In this document: positions 35,275 through 43,833 of the stretch, piece after piece
Position numbering within the stretch: the first letter of the stretch is position 1
Layout of the letters: every line of letters starts with the position of its first letter
Assembly: GCA_947629915.1 (NCBI GenBank)
Contig: CANRFN010000001.1
Span: 86,579 to 150,578, forward strand
Source of the DNA: an uncultured Oscillospiraceae bacterium
Lineage (GTDB): Bacteria > Bacillota > Clostridia > Oscillospirales > Oscillospiraceae
Direction: 5' to 3'
DNA length: 64,000 nt
Notes under the pieces: generated by a model
The model's database searches: none
Told to the model about the DNA's origin: nothing
The model's input: only the letters and a program-made list of their open reading frames with translations
Translations under genes and position numbers: made by a program

Positions 35275-36972
35275 ATGAAACGTGTCCTGTCCCTCCTGCT
35301 GGTATCCGCCCTTTTTCTCGCCATCGTACCCCGCGGCCGCGCTGCCACCCAGACGTGGATGGACAGCGGGGACCACGCCATTCCCAAGCTGAGCAAGGAG
35401 GAAATCACAGAACTGGTGTACTCCAGCTCCTGCATGGGCCTGGATGGGGACAGCCTCTTCACAGATGCCCCCTCTCTGGAGGACTACGTGCCCGGCACCC
35501 TCTCCCAGGAGACCCTGGACGGCATGCTGCAGCGGGTAAACGCCTTGCGGCAGCTGGCGGGGCTGAATCCCGTGGTCCTGGACGCCACCTTCAACGAGAG
35601 GTGTCAGGCGGCGGCGCTGCTCTCCGCCCGGAACGGCGCCCTCTCCAGCGCCCCGGAGCAGCCGGATGGCATGCCGGACGACCTCTATGAGATGGCCTAT
35701 GCGGCCTGCGCCGCCAGCATCAGCACTTCCCAGAGCGAGGCGGTGCTCCAGGCCTACTCCCCCGCCGCCTTTGCCAACAGCTTTCTCCGGGAGAACCAGA
35801 CCCAGCGCCAGGAGATGGGCCACCGGAGGTCCCTTCTGAACCCCGCCCTGGCGTCCACCGGCTTCGGCCTCTTCCCCAGCGAGGACGGCAGCGCCTACTA
35901 CACCATGCAGTACACCGGCGAGACCGTGGAGCACGACACGGACTACGACTTCATCGCCTGGCCCGCCTCCGGCAGCTTTCCCGCCCCCAAGTGGAATTTC
36001 AACCGCCCCCAGGCCCAGACCGCCTTTGACGGACAGGTGGCCTGGAGCGTCTCCCTGAATCCCCACCGCTATATGGCCCCAGCCGCCGAGGAGATCACCA
36101 TCACCCTCACCCGGGAATCCGATGGCAAGGCCTGGACCTTCCCGGACGAGGAACAACCTGAGAACTACTGGAACATCGCCTCCAAAGACTACGGCGAGGG
36201 GCCCTGCATCATCTTCCAGCCCGCAGACCCCGGCTGGTATCAGGGCCTGTACAGCGTGGAGATCACAGGCCTCCGGGACAGCATCGGCACCCCCGCCGCG
36301 ATCCGCTATCAGGTGGACTTCTTCGACCCCGCGGACTACGCGGTAGCTCGGGCAAAGGAGGACTGCGCGGCTGAAACCGAGCCGGTCTTCTCCGATGTGC
36401 CCCGGAACCACTGGGCGTATTCCTCCATCCAGCTGGCCTATGAGGCGGGCTGCGTCTCCGGCATCAGCCGGGACGCCGCCATCTTCGGCATGGTGCCGGA
36501 GATCAACGGCCGGATCAGCGCCGGCGAGCTGATGTCCGCCCTGGTGAACCTGTACTACCCGGAGGATCTGCAGGAGAGACAGGAGGCGCTGGACGAGGAC
36601 GGCGACACCGCCTGGTACAGCGCCGCCATGACCGCCGCCGAGGAGCACGGCCTTTTGAATCACCTGATCCTCTCGGTACGGGACGGGGACAAAAAGCTCA
36701 CCCGCAGCGACATCGCCATGGTGGTGTATAACCTGCTGGAGGACCTGGGGGTCTTCCTCCCTGTGGAGGAGACCAAGATCGCCATCTTCGACCAGTTTGC
36801 AGACATCGAATACGATGTCACGGAGTGGAAGTGCCACGGCATCGGCACGGTGCTGGCCTACGGCATCATGAACGGCACCGGCGGGGCGTTTTCTCCGGAC
36901 AGCAGCTTTACCCGGGCGGAGCTGGCGGCCCTCTGCTGCAACCTGATGTTCTGCTGTACCCCGGCGCAATAG
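35275..36972 (+). CDS. Secreted CAP-domain protein with S-layer homology modules
   Basis: 565 residues, exported and probably attached to the cell wall. A signal peptide (KRVLSLLLVSALFLAIVP, cleavage near GRA-AT) precedes a CAP/SCP domain (about residues 85-215) with LQRVNALRQLAGLNPVVLD and the conserved GHRRSLLNPALASTGFG. A middle beta-rich region follows. C-terminal SLH repeats read FSDVPRNHWAYSSIQLAYEAGCVSG, a degenerate middle repeat, and VLAYGIMNGTGGAFSPDSSFTRAELAALCC. SLH modules bind pyruvylated wall polymers. Ligand or enzyme role of the CAP domain is unknown. Confidence 0.88.
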   Translation: MKRVLSLLLVSALFLAIVPRGRAATQTWMDSGDHAIPKLSKEEITELVYSSSCMGLDGDSLFTDAPSLEDYVPGTLSQETLDGMLQRVNALRQLAGLNPVVLDATFNERCQAAALLSARNGALSSAPEQPDGMPDDLYEMAYAACAASISTSQSEAVLQAYSPAAFANSFLRENQTQRQEMGHRRSLLNPALASTGFGLFPSEDGSAYYTMQYTGETVEHDTDYDFIAWPASGSFPAPKWNFNRPQAQTAFDGQVAWSVSLNPHRYMAPAAEEITITLTRESDGKAWTFPDEEQPENYWNIASKDYGEGPCIIFQPADPGWYQGLYSVEITGLRDSIGTPAAIRYQVDFFDPADYAVARAKEDCAAETEPVFSDVPRNHWAYSSIQLAYEAGCVSGISRDAAIFGMVPEINGRISAGELMSALVNLYYPEDLQERQEALDEDGDTAWYSAAMTAAEEHGLLNHLILSVRDGDKKLTRSDIAMVVYNLLEDLGVFLPVEETKIAIFDQFADIEYDVTEWKCHGIGTVLAYGIMNGTGGAFSPDSSFTRAELAALCCNLMFCCTPAQ

Positions 36973-37020
36973 TCTGCACGGATTCCCGCACGCCTGGCAG
37001 CGGGGAAAGGAAGAAAATAC

Positions 37021-37515
37021 ATGACCTGTAAAGTGATTGAACTATACAGCTCTGAGGAGCTGCACAAGATGGAACAGACGAACCGGCACTGGATCATCGG
37101 CCTCAGCATGTTCAGCGCCGCGGCCCTGGCGGTGTGCATCTCCTTTGCCCTGCGCACCCGCACCTTAAACGCCATGCAGATGGAGCTCTCCGCAGTGGCG
37201 GTGAGCACCGTGGCCGGCTGGATCGTCCTGTACTTCGCCCTCTTTCGGGTGCGCACCGGCCGGCGGGAGATCCAGCACGCGGTCATGCTGCAGGACGAGG
37301 TCCGAGACCGATACGAGGGCACCGTCTCCCTGCAAAAGGAGCAGTTTCTCATCCGCAAGAGCGTTCCGGTCCAGCGGGTGGAAGTGCAGGACGAGAACGG
37401 CGAGATCGTAAGGCTGCTGATCTGCAGCAATAAGAGCAATACTCTGGCGCAGGCCCACCCCACCGCGGTGTACGTCACCCACGGCTATGTGGCGGCCTAT
37501 GAGGTGGCGCAATGA
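37021..37515 (+). CDS. Unknown two-helix membrane protein
   Basis: 164 residues. Two TM helices (about residues 25-45 and 57-76) separate a short N-terminal tail (CKVIELYSSEELHKMEQTNRHW) from a C-terminal cytoplasmic domain of about 85 residues (VMLQDEVRDRYEGTVSLQKEQFLIRKSVPVQRVEV in part). No family was recognised. The gene overlaps the next by 4 bases (ATGA), so the two proteins are probably made together and may form a complex. It lies 48 bases after the SLH/CAP gene. Confidence 0.7.
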   Translation: MTCKVIELYSSEELHKMEQTNRHWIIGLSMFSAAALAVCISFALRTRTLNAMQMELSAVAVSTVAGWIVLYFALFRVRTGRREIQHAVMLQDEVRDRYEGTVSLQKEQFLIRKSVPVQRVEVQDENGEIVRLLICSNKSNTLAQAHPTAVYVTHGYVAAYEVAQ

Positions 37516-38000
37516 GAGTGTTCAAGAACATCTGGTCCCAGCTGCACACCTTCGTGCTCTGGGGCCTGGCCTCTGCCCTCTTCTGGGCCTATGTCTTCAC
37601 CTTCGTGACGGACACCGCCCCGGAGAAGAAGGTCATGATCTACTGCGATGTGCCGGAGCTTCAGGACATCCAGCTGGCCGCCCGCCTGGAGGAAGATCTG
37701 CCGGAGGGGCTCCGGATGATCAAGGTGCGCTCCTTTCAGTATGTGATGATGGACACGGACAACATCCAGAGGGGGGACCTGTTTCTCCTCCCCGCCTCCA
37801 AGGTGGAGGAGTACCGGCAGTTTTTCCTGGAGGGGGATGAGGGCATCCAGGTCTATGATGCGCAGACCCACACCGGCATCGCTGGACAATATATCAAGTT
37901 TGGCGAGGAGAACTACTACCTCTTCTATGGCGCCAAGTCCCCCCATTTAGACGATGGAAAGGCCCGAGAAGTGGCAGAAATTCTCCTGCGCGTCCCATAG
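37512..38000 (+). CDS. Unknown single-span membrane protein with extracytoplasmic domain
   Basis: 162 residues. One N-terminal TM helix (about 13-33) is followed by a soluble domain that should face outside: KKVMIYCDVPELQDIQLAARLEEDLPEG, then GDLFLLPASKVEEYRQFFLEGDEG and ENYYLFYGAKSPHLD. The order of strands and the PASKVEEYRQFF stretch recall half of a solute-binding-protein fold, but no assignment can be made. Translationally coupled to the gene before it and terminated at 38050-38081, just upstream of the maltodextrin transporter. Confidence 0.7.
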   Translation: MRVFKNIWSQLHTFVLWGLASALFWAYVFTFVTDTAPEKKVMIYCDVPELQDIQLAARLEEDLPEGLRMIKVRSFQYVMMDTDNIQRGDLFLLPASKVEEYRQFFLEGDEGIQVYDAQTHTGIAGQYIKFGEENYYLFYGAKSPHLDDGKAREVAEILLRVP

Positions 38001-38035
38001 CATGTCCAAGGGCACCATCGAAATCAGACAACAAA

Positions 38036-38154
38036 TTGACAAATCGTCCAGCCGTCTCTTGGCAAAAGAGGCGGCTTTTTCCATATTTCTGGGCGTTATT
38101 GGTAACCTAAGCCACGAAACTTGACTGATCTTCCACGACTTGACAAATCGTCCA
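38036..38154 (+). repeat. Repeated 15-base motif TTGACAAATCGTCCA
   Basis: Exact copies lie at 38036-38050 and 38140-38154, with a degenerate copy TTGACTGATCTTCCA at 38120-38134. They flank the terminator and precede the transporter promoter by 80-200 bases. No matching -10 follows, so a regulator-binding site is more likely than promoters. Confidence 0.5.
38050..38081 (+). terminator. Terminator before the maltodextrin transporter
   Basis: AGCCGTCTCTT pairs with AAGAGGCGGCT (one mismatch-type pair) and is followed by five T residues. Confidence 0.88.
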
Positions 38155-38233
38155 AATCTGAAGCTCGCTTCAGAAAACCGGCTCATTTTTGAAAGATATT
38201 ACAAGAAGTTGGTCGATATGTATAGTCTGGAAC

Positions 38234-38261
38234 TTGACTTACAGCCGAAAATTGGTATAAT
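38234..38261 (+). promoter_or_regulatory. Promoter of the maltodextrin transporter operon
   Basis: TTGACT (38234-38239), 16-base spacer, perfect TATAAT (38256-38261). Transcription would begin at about 38268, exactly at the base of the structured leader. Confidence 0.75.
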
Positions 38262-38268
38262 GGGCCAT

Positions 38269-38350
38269 GCAGGTGTTTCTTTCCAGGAGGGGTACCCCTC
38301 CTGGCGTTGTCCCCGCTGCGCGGGGACAACAAGGGGAATTCGACACCTGC
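38269..38350 (+). promoter_or_regulatory. Three-way-junction 5' leader of the transporter mRNA
   Basis: GCAGGTGT (38269-38276) pairs with ACACCTGC (38343-38350). Inside are a 22-base perfect palindrome (38283-38304, core GGGGTACCCC) and a hairpin GTTGTCCCCGC/GCGGGGACAAC (38306-38330). The ribosome site AGGAGG at 38364-38369 is outside the fold. It may stabilise the mRNA 5' end or act as a regulatory RNA or operator. Confidence 0.55.
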
Positions 38351-38377
38351 GAAAATTCCAAACAGGAGGAACAAGAA

Positions 38378-40024
38378 ATGAAAAAAGTACTGGCACTGCT
38401 CCTTGCTCTGACCATGCTGTTCGCCCTCGCGGCCTGCGGTGGCGGCGGCGAATCCGGCGGCGGCACCCAGACCCAGGCCCCCGCCAACAACGACAACCAG
38501 GGCGGCAACGACAACCCGCCCGCCAACAATGACAACCAGGGTAGCAATGATACCCCCGCCAACAATGACAACCAGGGCGGCGGCACCGAGGGCGGCAGCA
38601 GCGAGCTGGCCGGCGAGTACAACGTCACCATCTGGTGCCCCGATCTGGCTACCGATCTGACCAAGTCCCAGGTCGAGGCCTTCAACAGCTCCAACACCAT
38701 GGGCATTAAGATCAACGCCACGGTAGAGCCCGTCTCCGAGGCCGATGCCGCCACCAACATGATCAACGATGTCTCCGCCGGTGCCGATCTGTTCTTCTTC
38801 GCACAGGATCAGCTGAGCCGTATGATCCAGGCCGGCGCCGTCTCCAAGCTCGGCCAGGGCGCCTCTGACTTCGTCAAGTCCAACAACACCGCCGGATCTC
38901 TGGCGGCAATTCAGGCCGGCAGCGACTACTATGCCTATCCTCTCACCGCCGACAACGGCTATCTGATGTACTACGACAAGTCCGTCATCCCCGATGAGGA
39001 TGTGGACAGCCTGGAGAAGCTGATTGAGGACTGCGAGGCCGCAGGCAAGTACTTCGCCTACGAGCTGGAGAACGCCTGGTACAACGCCGGCGTGTTCTTC
39101 GGTGTAGGCTGCCACTCCGACTGGGTCACCGATGACGAGGGCAACTTCATCTCCATCGATGACGACTTCAACTCCGACAAGGGCCTCATCGCAGCCAAGG
39201 GCATCTATAAGCTGGTGTCCTCCCCCTGCTACCTGAACAGCTCCGCGCAGGAGGGCTTCGACAACAACTGCGCCATCATCGTCACCGGCACCTGGAGCTA
39301 CAGTGCAATTCTCAAGTCTCTGGGCGAGAACATGGGCACCGCTGACCTGCCCTCCTTTAATGTGGATGGCACCGATTACCACCTGGGCTCCTATCGCGGC
39401 TGCAAGCTCCTGGGCGTGAAGCCCCAGACCGACCCGAAGGTAGGCGCCGCCGCCAACCAGCTGGCCCAGTATCTCACCAACAAGGAATGCCAGCTCCAGC
39501 GCGTGGAGACTCTGGGCTGGGGCCCCTCCAACATCGAGGCACAGTCTGATCCCATCACCCTGGCCAACCCCGCTATCACCGCTCTGAACCTCCAGAGTGA
39601 GTACTCCGTCATGCAGCCCAACATCCACGGCTCCTGGTGGGATATCGGCAAGGTCATCACCACCGACATCAAGGAATCCGATGGCTCTGACGATGCCCTC
39701 CGCGCTGCCCTCCAGAAGTACTATGACAGCATCCAGGCCGTGTTCACCATGTCCGATGAAGTGAAGAACGCTTGGACCGTCATCGGCGCCATCGGCGGCT
39801 CCAGCTGGGACGTGGACTTCGAGATGACCAAGGACGGCGATGTCTGGACCTCCAATGACACCTTCGATCTGAAGGCCGGCGATGAGCTGAAGGTCCGCCA
39901 GGGCAAGAACTGGGATGTCTCCTACGGCAACGGCGGCGAGAACTACGTGGTAGAGGCCGATGGCACCTACTACGTCACCTTCAACGAGTCCACCACCGAA
40001 GTGGCTCTGGTTCCCGCAGGTTAA
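38378..40024 (+). CDS. Maltodextrin ABC transporter binding lipoprotein with C-terminal starch-binding-like domain
   Basis: Extracellular solute-binding lipoprotein of 548 residues. The signal ends in lipobox LAAC with Cys20, then a Gly/Asn/Asp/Gln-rich linker (about 21-75). The MalE-like family-1 binding domain spans about 80-440 (YNVTIWCPDLATDLT, AYPLTADNGYLMYYDKS). Residues about 465-548 form an extra beta-rich module (WTVIGAIGGSSWDVDFEM, LKAGDELKVRQGKNWDVSYG) resembling SusE/SusF or X25-type starch-binding domains. Such a fusion is unusual. First gene of the transporter operon; a hairpin after it probably lets it accumulate above the permeases. Confidence 0.88.
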   Translation: MKKVLALLLALTMLFALAACGGGGESGGGTQTQAPANNDNQGGNDNPPANNDNQGSNDTPANNDNQGGGTEGGSSELAGEYNVTIWCPDLATDLTKSQVEAFNSSNTMGIKINATVEPVSEADAATNMINDVSAGADLFFFAQDQLSRMIQAGAVSKLGQGASDFVKSNNTAGSLAAIQAGSDYYAYPLTADNGYLMYYDKSVIPDEDVDSLEKLIEDCEAAGKYFAYELENAWYNAGVFFGVGCHSDWVTDDEGNFISIDDDFNSDKGLIAAKGIYKLVSSPCYLNSSAQEGFDNNCAIIVTGTWSYSAILKSLGENMGTADLPSFNVDGTDYHLGSYRGCKLLGVKPQTDPKVGAAANQLAQYLTNKECQLQRVETLGWGPSNIEAQSDPITLANPAITALNLQSEYSVMQPNIHGSWWDIGKVITTDIKESDGSDDALRAALQKYYDSIQAVFTMSDEVKNAWTVIGAIGGSSWDVDFEMTKDGDVWTSNDTFDLKAGDELKVRQGKNWDVSYGNGGENYVVEADGTYYVTFNESTTEVALVPAG

Positions 40025-40075
40025 TCCCCATCCTTCCATAGCTGACCACTACTGACACGGCAACGATTGGCCGGA

Positions 40076-40098
40076 GCCGCATGCCGGCTTCGGCCAAT
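40076..40098 (+). promoter_or_regulatory. Intercistronic hairpin between binding protein and malF
   Basis: A strong stem, ATTGGCCG/CGGCCAAT with inner AGCC/GGCT pairing, lies between the two genes with no long T-run. Such hairpins often protect the upstream binding-protein message. Confidence 0.6.
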
Positions 40099-40117
40099 TT
40101 CATAGAGGAGTGATTTG

Positions 40118-41653
40118 ATGAAAAAATACAGTGACCTGGAATTCCTGCGGCTGTCCAAGTGGCAGAAGTTCTGCTACCGGATCATCGCCTTCTTCTGCGG
40201 GATTCCCGGCGCCATTGCCGGTTTCTTCCTCAACATCGGCAAGACCATCCAGAAGGGCTTCCAGAGCTTTATCGCCGAGCTGAAGGACATCGCCATCACC
40301 TTCACCACGGGAGACTGGAAGACCAAGGTGTCCTACATCGTCATGGGATTCGGAAATCTCACCCACGGGCAATTTCTTCGGGGCATCATGTTCCTGCTCT
40401 TTGAAATTGTCTTCCTCTTCTACATGATCACCACCGGCGGCTACTGGCTGTCCATGCTCCCCTCCCTGGGCCATCAGGGTCCCACCAAGGAGTACAACGC
40501 CATCTACGACCAGTACACCACCACCTATAATGACAACTCCTTCAAGATCCTGCTGTACGGCGTGCTGACCATCTTCTTCATCGTGGCCTTCATCTACACC
40601 TGGCGGGCCAACGTGAAGCAGTGCAAGACCATCAACATGATCCTGAAGCGGGGCGGCAAGCTGAAGAGAAGCGGAGACGACCTCCGCTCTCTGGTAGACG
40701 AGTCCTTCTACAAGACCCTTCTGGCCCTCCCCCTCACTGGCATTCTGGTCTTCACGGTGATGCCCATCGTCTTCATGGTGCTGGTGGCCTTCACCAACTA
40801 TGACGGCGCTCACAACGGCTACTCCAACGCCCTCTTCACCTGGGTGGGCCTGGACAACTTTAACACCCTGTTCTCCTGGCAGAGCGCCGGCGGCGGCCAG
40901 TCCTACTCTGCCACCTTCGGTGAGATCCTGACCTGGACACTGATCTGGGCGTTCCTCGCCACCTTCACCAACTACTTCCTGGGCATGTTCGTGGCCATGA
41001 TGATCAACAAGAAGGGCATCCGCCTGAAGAAGATGTGGCGTACCATCCTGGTGATGACCGTGGCCATCCCGCAGTTCATCTCCCTGCTGTACGTCTCCAA
41101 GATGTTTGCCCGCAACGGCCTGGTGAACCTGACCTTACAGGGCATGGGCCTCATCAACTCCCCGCTGCCGTTCTGGGAGAACCCCATGTGGGCCCGCGTG
41201 ACGGTGATCATCATTAACATCTGGATCGGCATCCCCTACCTGATGCTGATCACCACCGGTATCTTGATGAACATCCCCGCCGACCTCTACGAGTCCGCCC
41301 GGATCGATGGCGCCAACGGCTGGCAGCAGTACACCAAGATCACCCTGCCCTACATGCTCTTCATCACCGGCCCCTATCTGCTCACCAGCTTCACCGGCAA
41401 CATGAACAACTTCAACGTGATCTACCTCTTGACAGGAGGCGCCCCCACGAACTCAGCCGCCTCAGGCGCCGCGGGATCCGTGGGCTATACGGACTTGCTG
41501 ATCACCTGGCTCTTTAAAATCACCACCGGTGCGGAATCCCAGTACTACTTAGCCTCGGTGGTTGGCATCATGGTGTTCGTGGTCGTGGCCCTCATCTCCC
41601 TGGTGGTGTACAACCTGCTGCCCTCTATTAAGAACGAGGAGGATTACCAGTGA
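40118..41653 (+). CDS. malF: Maltodextrin ABC transporter permease, MalF type
   Basis: Integral membrane permease of 511 residues. A long N-terminal part (about 200 residues) has two or three extra helices and a cytoplasmic segment. The binding-protein-dependent permease domain follows, with the EAA loop in DLYESARIDGANGWQQYTKITLPY near residue 395. ATG 40118 follows AGAGGAG by 7 bases. The stop overlaps the malG start. Confidence 0.92.
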   Translation: MKKYSDLEFLRLSKWQKFCYRIIAFFCGIPGAIAGFFLNIGKTIQKGFQSFIAELKDIAITFTTGDWKTKVSYIVMGFGNLTHGQFLRGIMFLLFEIVFLFYMITTGGYWLSMLPSLGHQGPTKEYNAIYDQYTTTYNDNSFKILLYGVLTIFFIVAFIYTWRANVKQCKTINMILKRGGKLKRSGDDLRSLVDESFYKTLLALPLTGILVFTVMPIVFMVLVAFTNYDGAHNGYSNALFTWVGLDNFNTLFSWQSAGGGQSYSATFGEILTWTLIWAFLATFTNYFLGMFVAMMINKKGIRLKKMWRTILVMTVAIPQFISLLYVSKMFARNGLVNLTLQGMGLINSPLPFWENPMWARVTVIIINIWIGIPYLMLITTGILMNIPADLYESARIDGANGWQQYTKITLPYMLFITGPYLLTSFTGNMNNFNVIYLLTGGAPTNSAASGAAGSVGYTDLLITWLFKITTGAESQYYLASVVGIMVFVVVALISLVVYNLLPSIKNEEDYQ

Positions 41654-42540
41654 TGGCGACGAAAGAAAAAACCCTCGTGGAGACCCAACAGCGGCATATG
41701 GGCATGAAGGCTCTGAACCGCATCAGCAACACCGCGGTCTACATCCTGCTGACCGTCATCAGCATCGTGTGGCTGCTGCCCTTCGCCTTCATCCTGCTCC
41801 AGTCCTTCCGCGTGGAGAGCACCAGTCCGGTGGGATACGTCATTCCACAGCAGTGGGGTCTGGACAACTACCTCCAGCTCTGGAACTCCGACTTCAAGCG
41901 CTGGTATATCAACACCTTCATCATCGCCCTCTTTGCGGCGGTGTTTGTGACCATCATCCAGCTCTGCATGAGCTACACCCTGTCCCGCTTCCGCTTTAAG
42001 CTCCGCGGCCCCATGATGCGGTTCATGCTGATCCTGGGCATGTTCCCCGGCATGCTGACCATGATCATCCTGTACCGCGTGCTGGCCGACCTGGGGCTCA
42101 CCCAGGCCAACGCCGTACCCGGATTGATTCTCGTCAGCGTGGCGTCCTCCGGTATGGGCTACTACGTGTCCAAAGGCTTCTTTGACACCATCCCCAAATC
42201 CCTGGACGAGGCGGCCCGGGTGGACGGCGCCACCCGGCTGCAAGTGCTCTACAAGATCATTCTGCCTCTCTCAAAGCCCATCGTCATCTACACGATCCTC
42301 ACCGCTTTCATGGGCCCCTGGGGCGACTATGTATTCGCCAGATACGTTGCCTTCGGCACCTCTGCCGGCTACAACGTGGCCGTTGGTATGTACAGCTGGC
42401 TGACCAACGACCAGATCGCCCAGATGTACACCACCTTCTGCGCCGGCGGCGTCATCGTGGCAATTCCCGTGACCATTCTCTTCCTCTGCCTGCAGAAGTA
42501 CTACGTAGAGGGCGTCACCGGCGGCGCCGTAAAGGGATAA
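41653..42540 (+). CDS. malG: Maltodextrin ABC transporter permease, MalG type
   Basis: Second permease, 295 residues with six helices. The EAA loop is SLDEAARVDGATRLQVLYKI, and the last helix is followed by LQKYYVEGVTGGAVKG, the standard MalG C-terminus. GAGGAGG lies inside the end of malF. The start is ATG 41653; a GTG at 41650 is also possible. Confidence 0.93.
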   Translation: MATKEKTLVETQQRHMGMKALNRISNTAVYILLTVISIVWLLPFAFILLQSFRVESTSPVGYVIPQQWGLDNYLQLWNSDFKRWYINTFIIALFAAVFVTIIQLCMSYTLSRFRFKLRGPMMRFMLILGMFPGMLTMIILYRVLADLGLTQANAVPGLILVSVASSGMGYYVSKGFFDTIPKSLDEAARVDGATRLQVLYKIILPLSKPIVIYTILTAFMGPWGDYVFARYVAFGTSAGYNVAVGMYSWLTNDQIAQMYTTFCAGGVIVAIPVTILFLCLQKYYVEGVTGGAVKG

Positions 42541-42599
42541 GCCTTCCCAGCCAACAGATCAATTTGAGGATCTAGTAGAACGAAAGGAGTTTATCGGAT

Positions 42600-43721
<1,122 letters not shown>

Positions 43722-43742
43722 TCGAACCTGATCCAACGCACT

Positions 43743-43775
43743 GGGGCTGTGGCCGAAGAACACGGTCGCAGCCCC
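43743..43775 (+). terminator. Hairpin after the ATPase gene
   Basis: GGGGCTG (43743-43749) pairs with CAGCCCC (43769-43775) with partial inner pairing. Only a weak T-rich stretch follows, so some read-through into the amylase gene is likely. Confidence 0.55.
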
Positions 43776-43807
43776 TCTTCTTTGGGAAGGATACGGGCAA
43801 GCTTGAC

Positions 43808-43821
43808 ATTTTGATCAAAAT
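43808..43821. promoter_or_regulatory. 14-base perfect palindrome ATTTTGATCAAAAT before the amylase gene
   Basis: The dyad lies 3 bases before the GGAGG site and directly overlaps TTGACA (43803-43808). No -10 at proper distance was found, so it may be an operator or a chance palindrome. Confidence 0.35.
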
Positions 43822-43833
43822 ATGGAGGTATCA

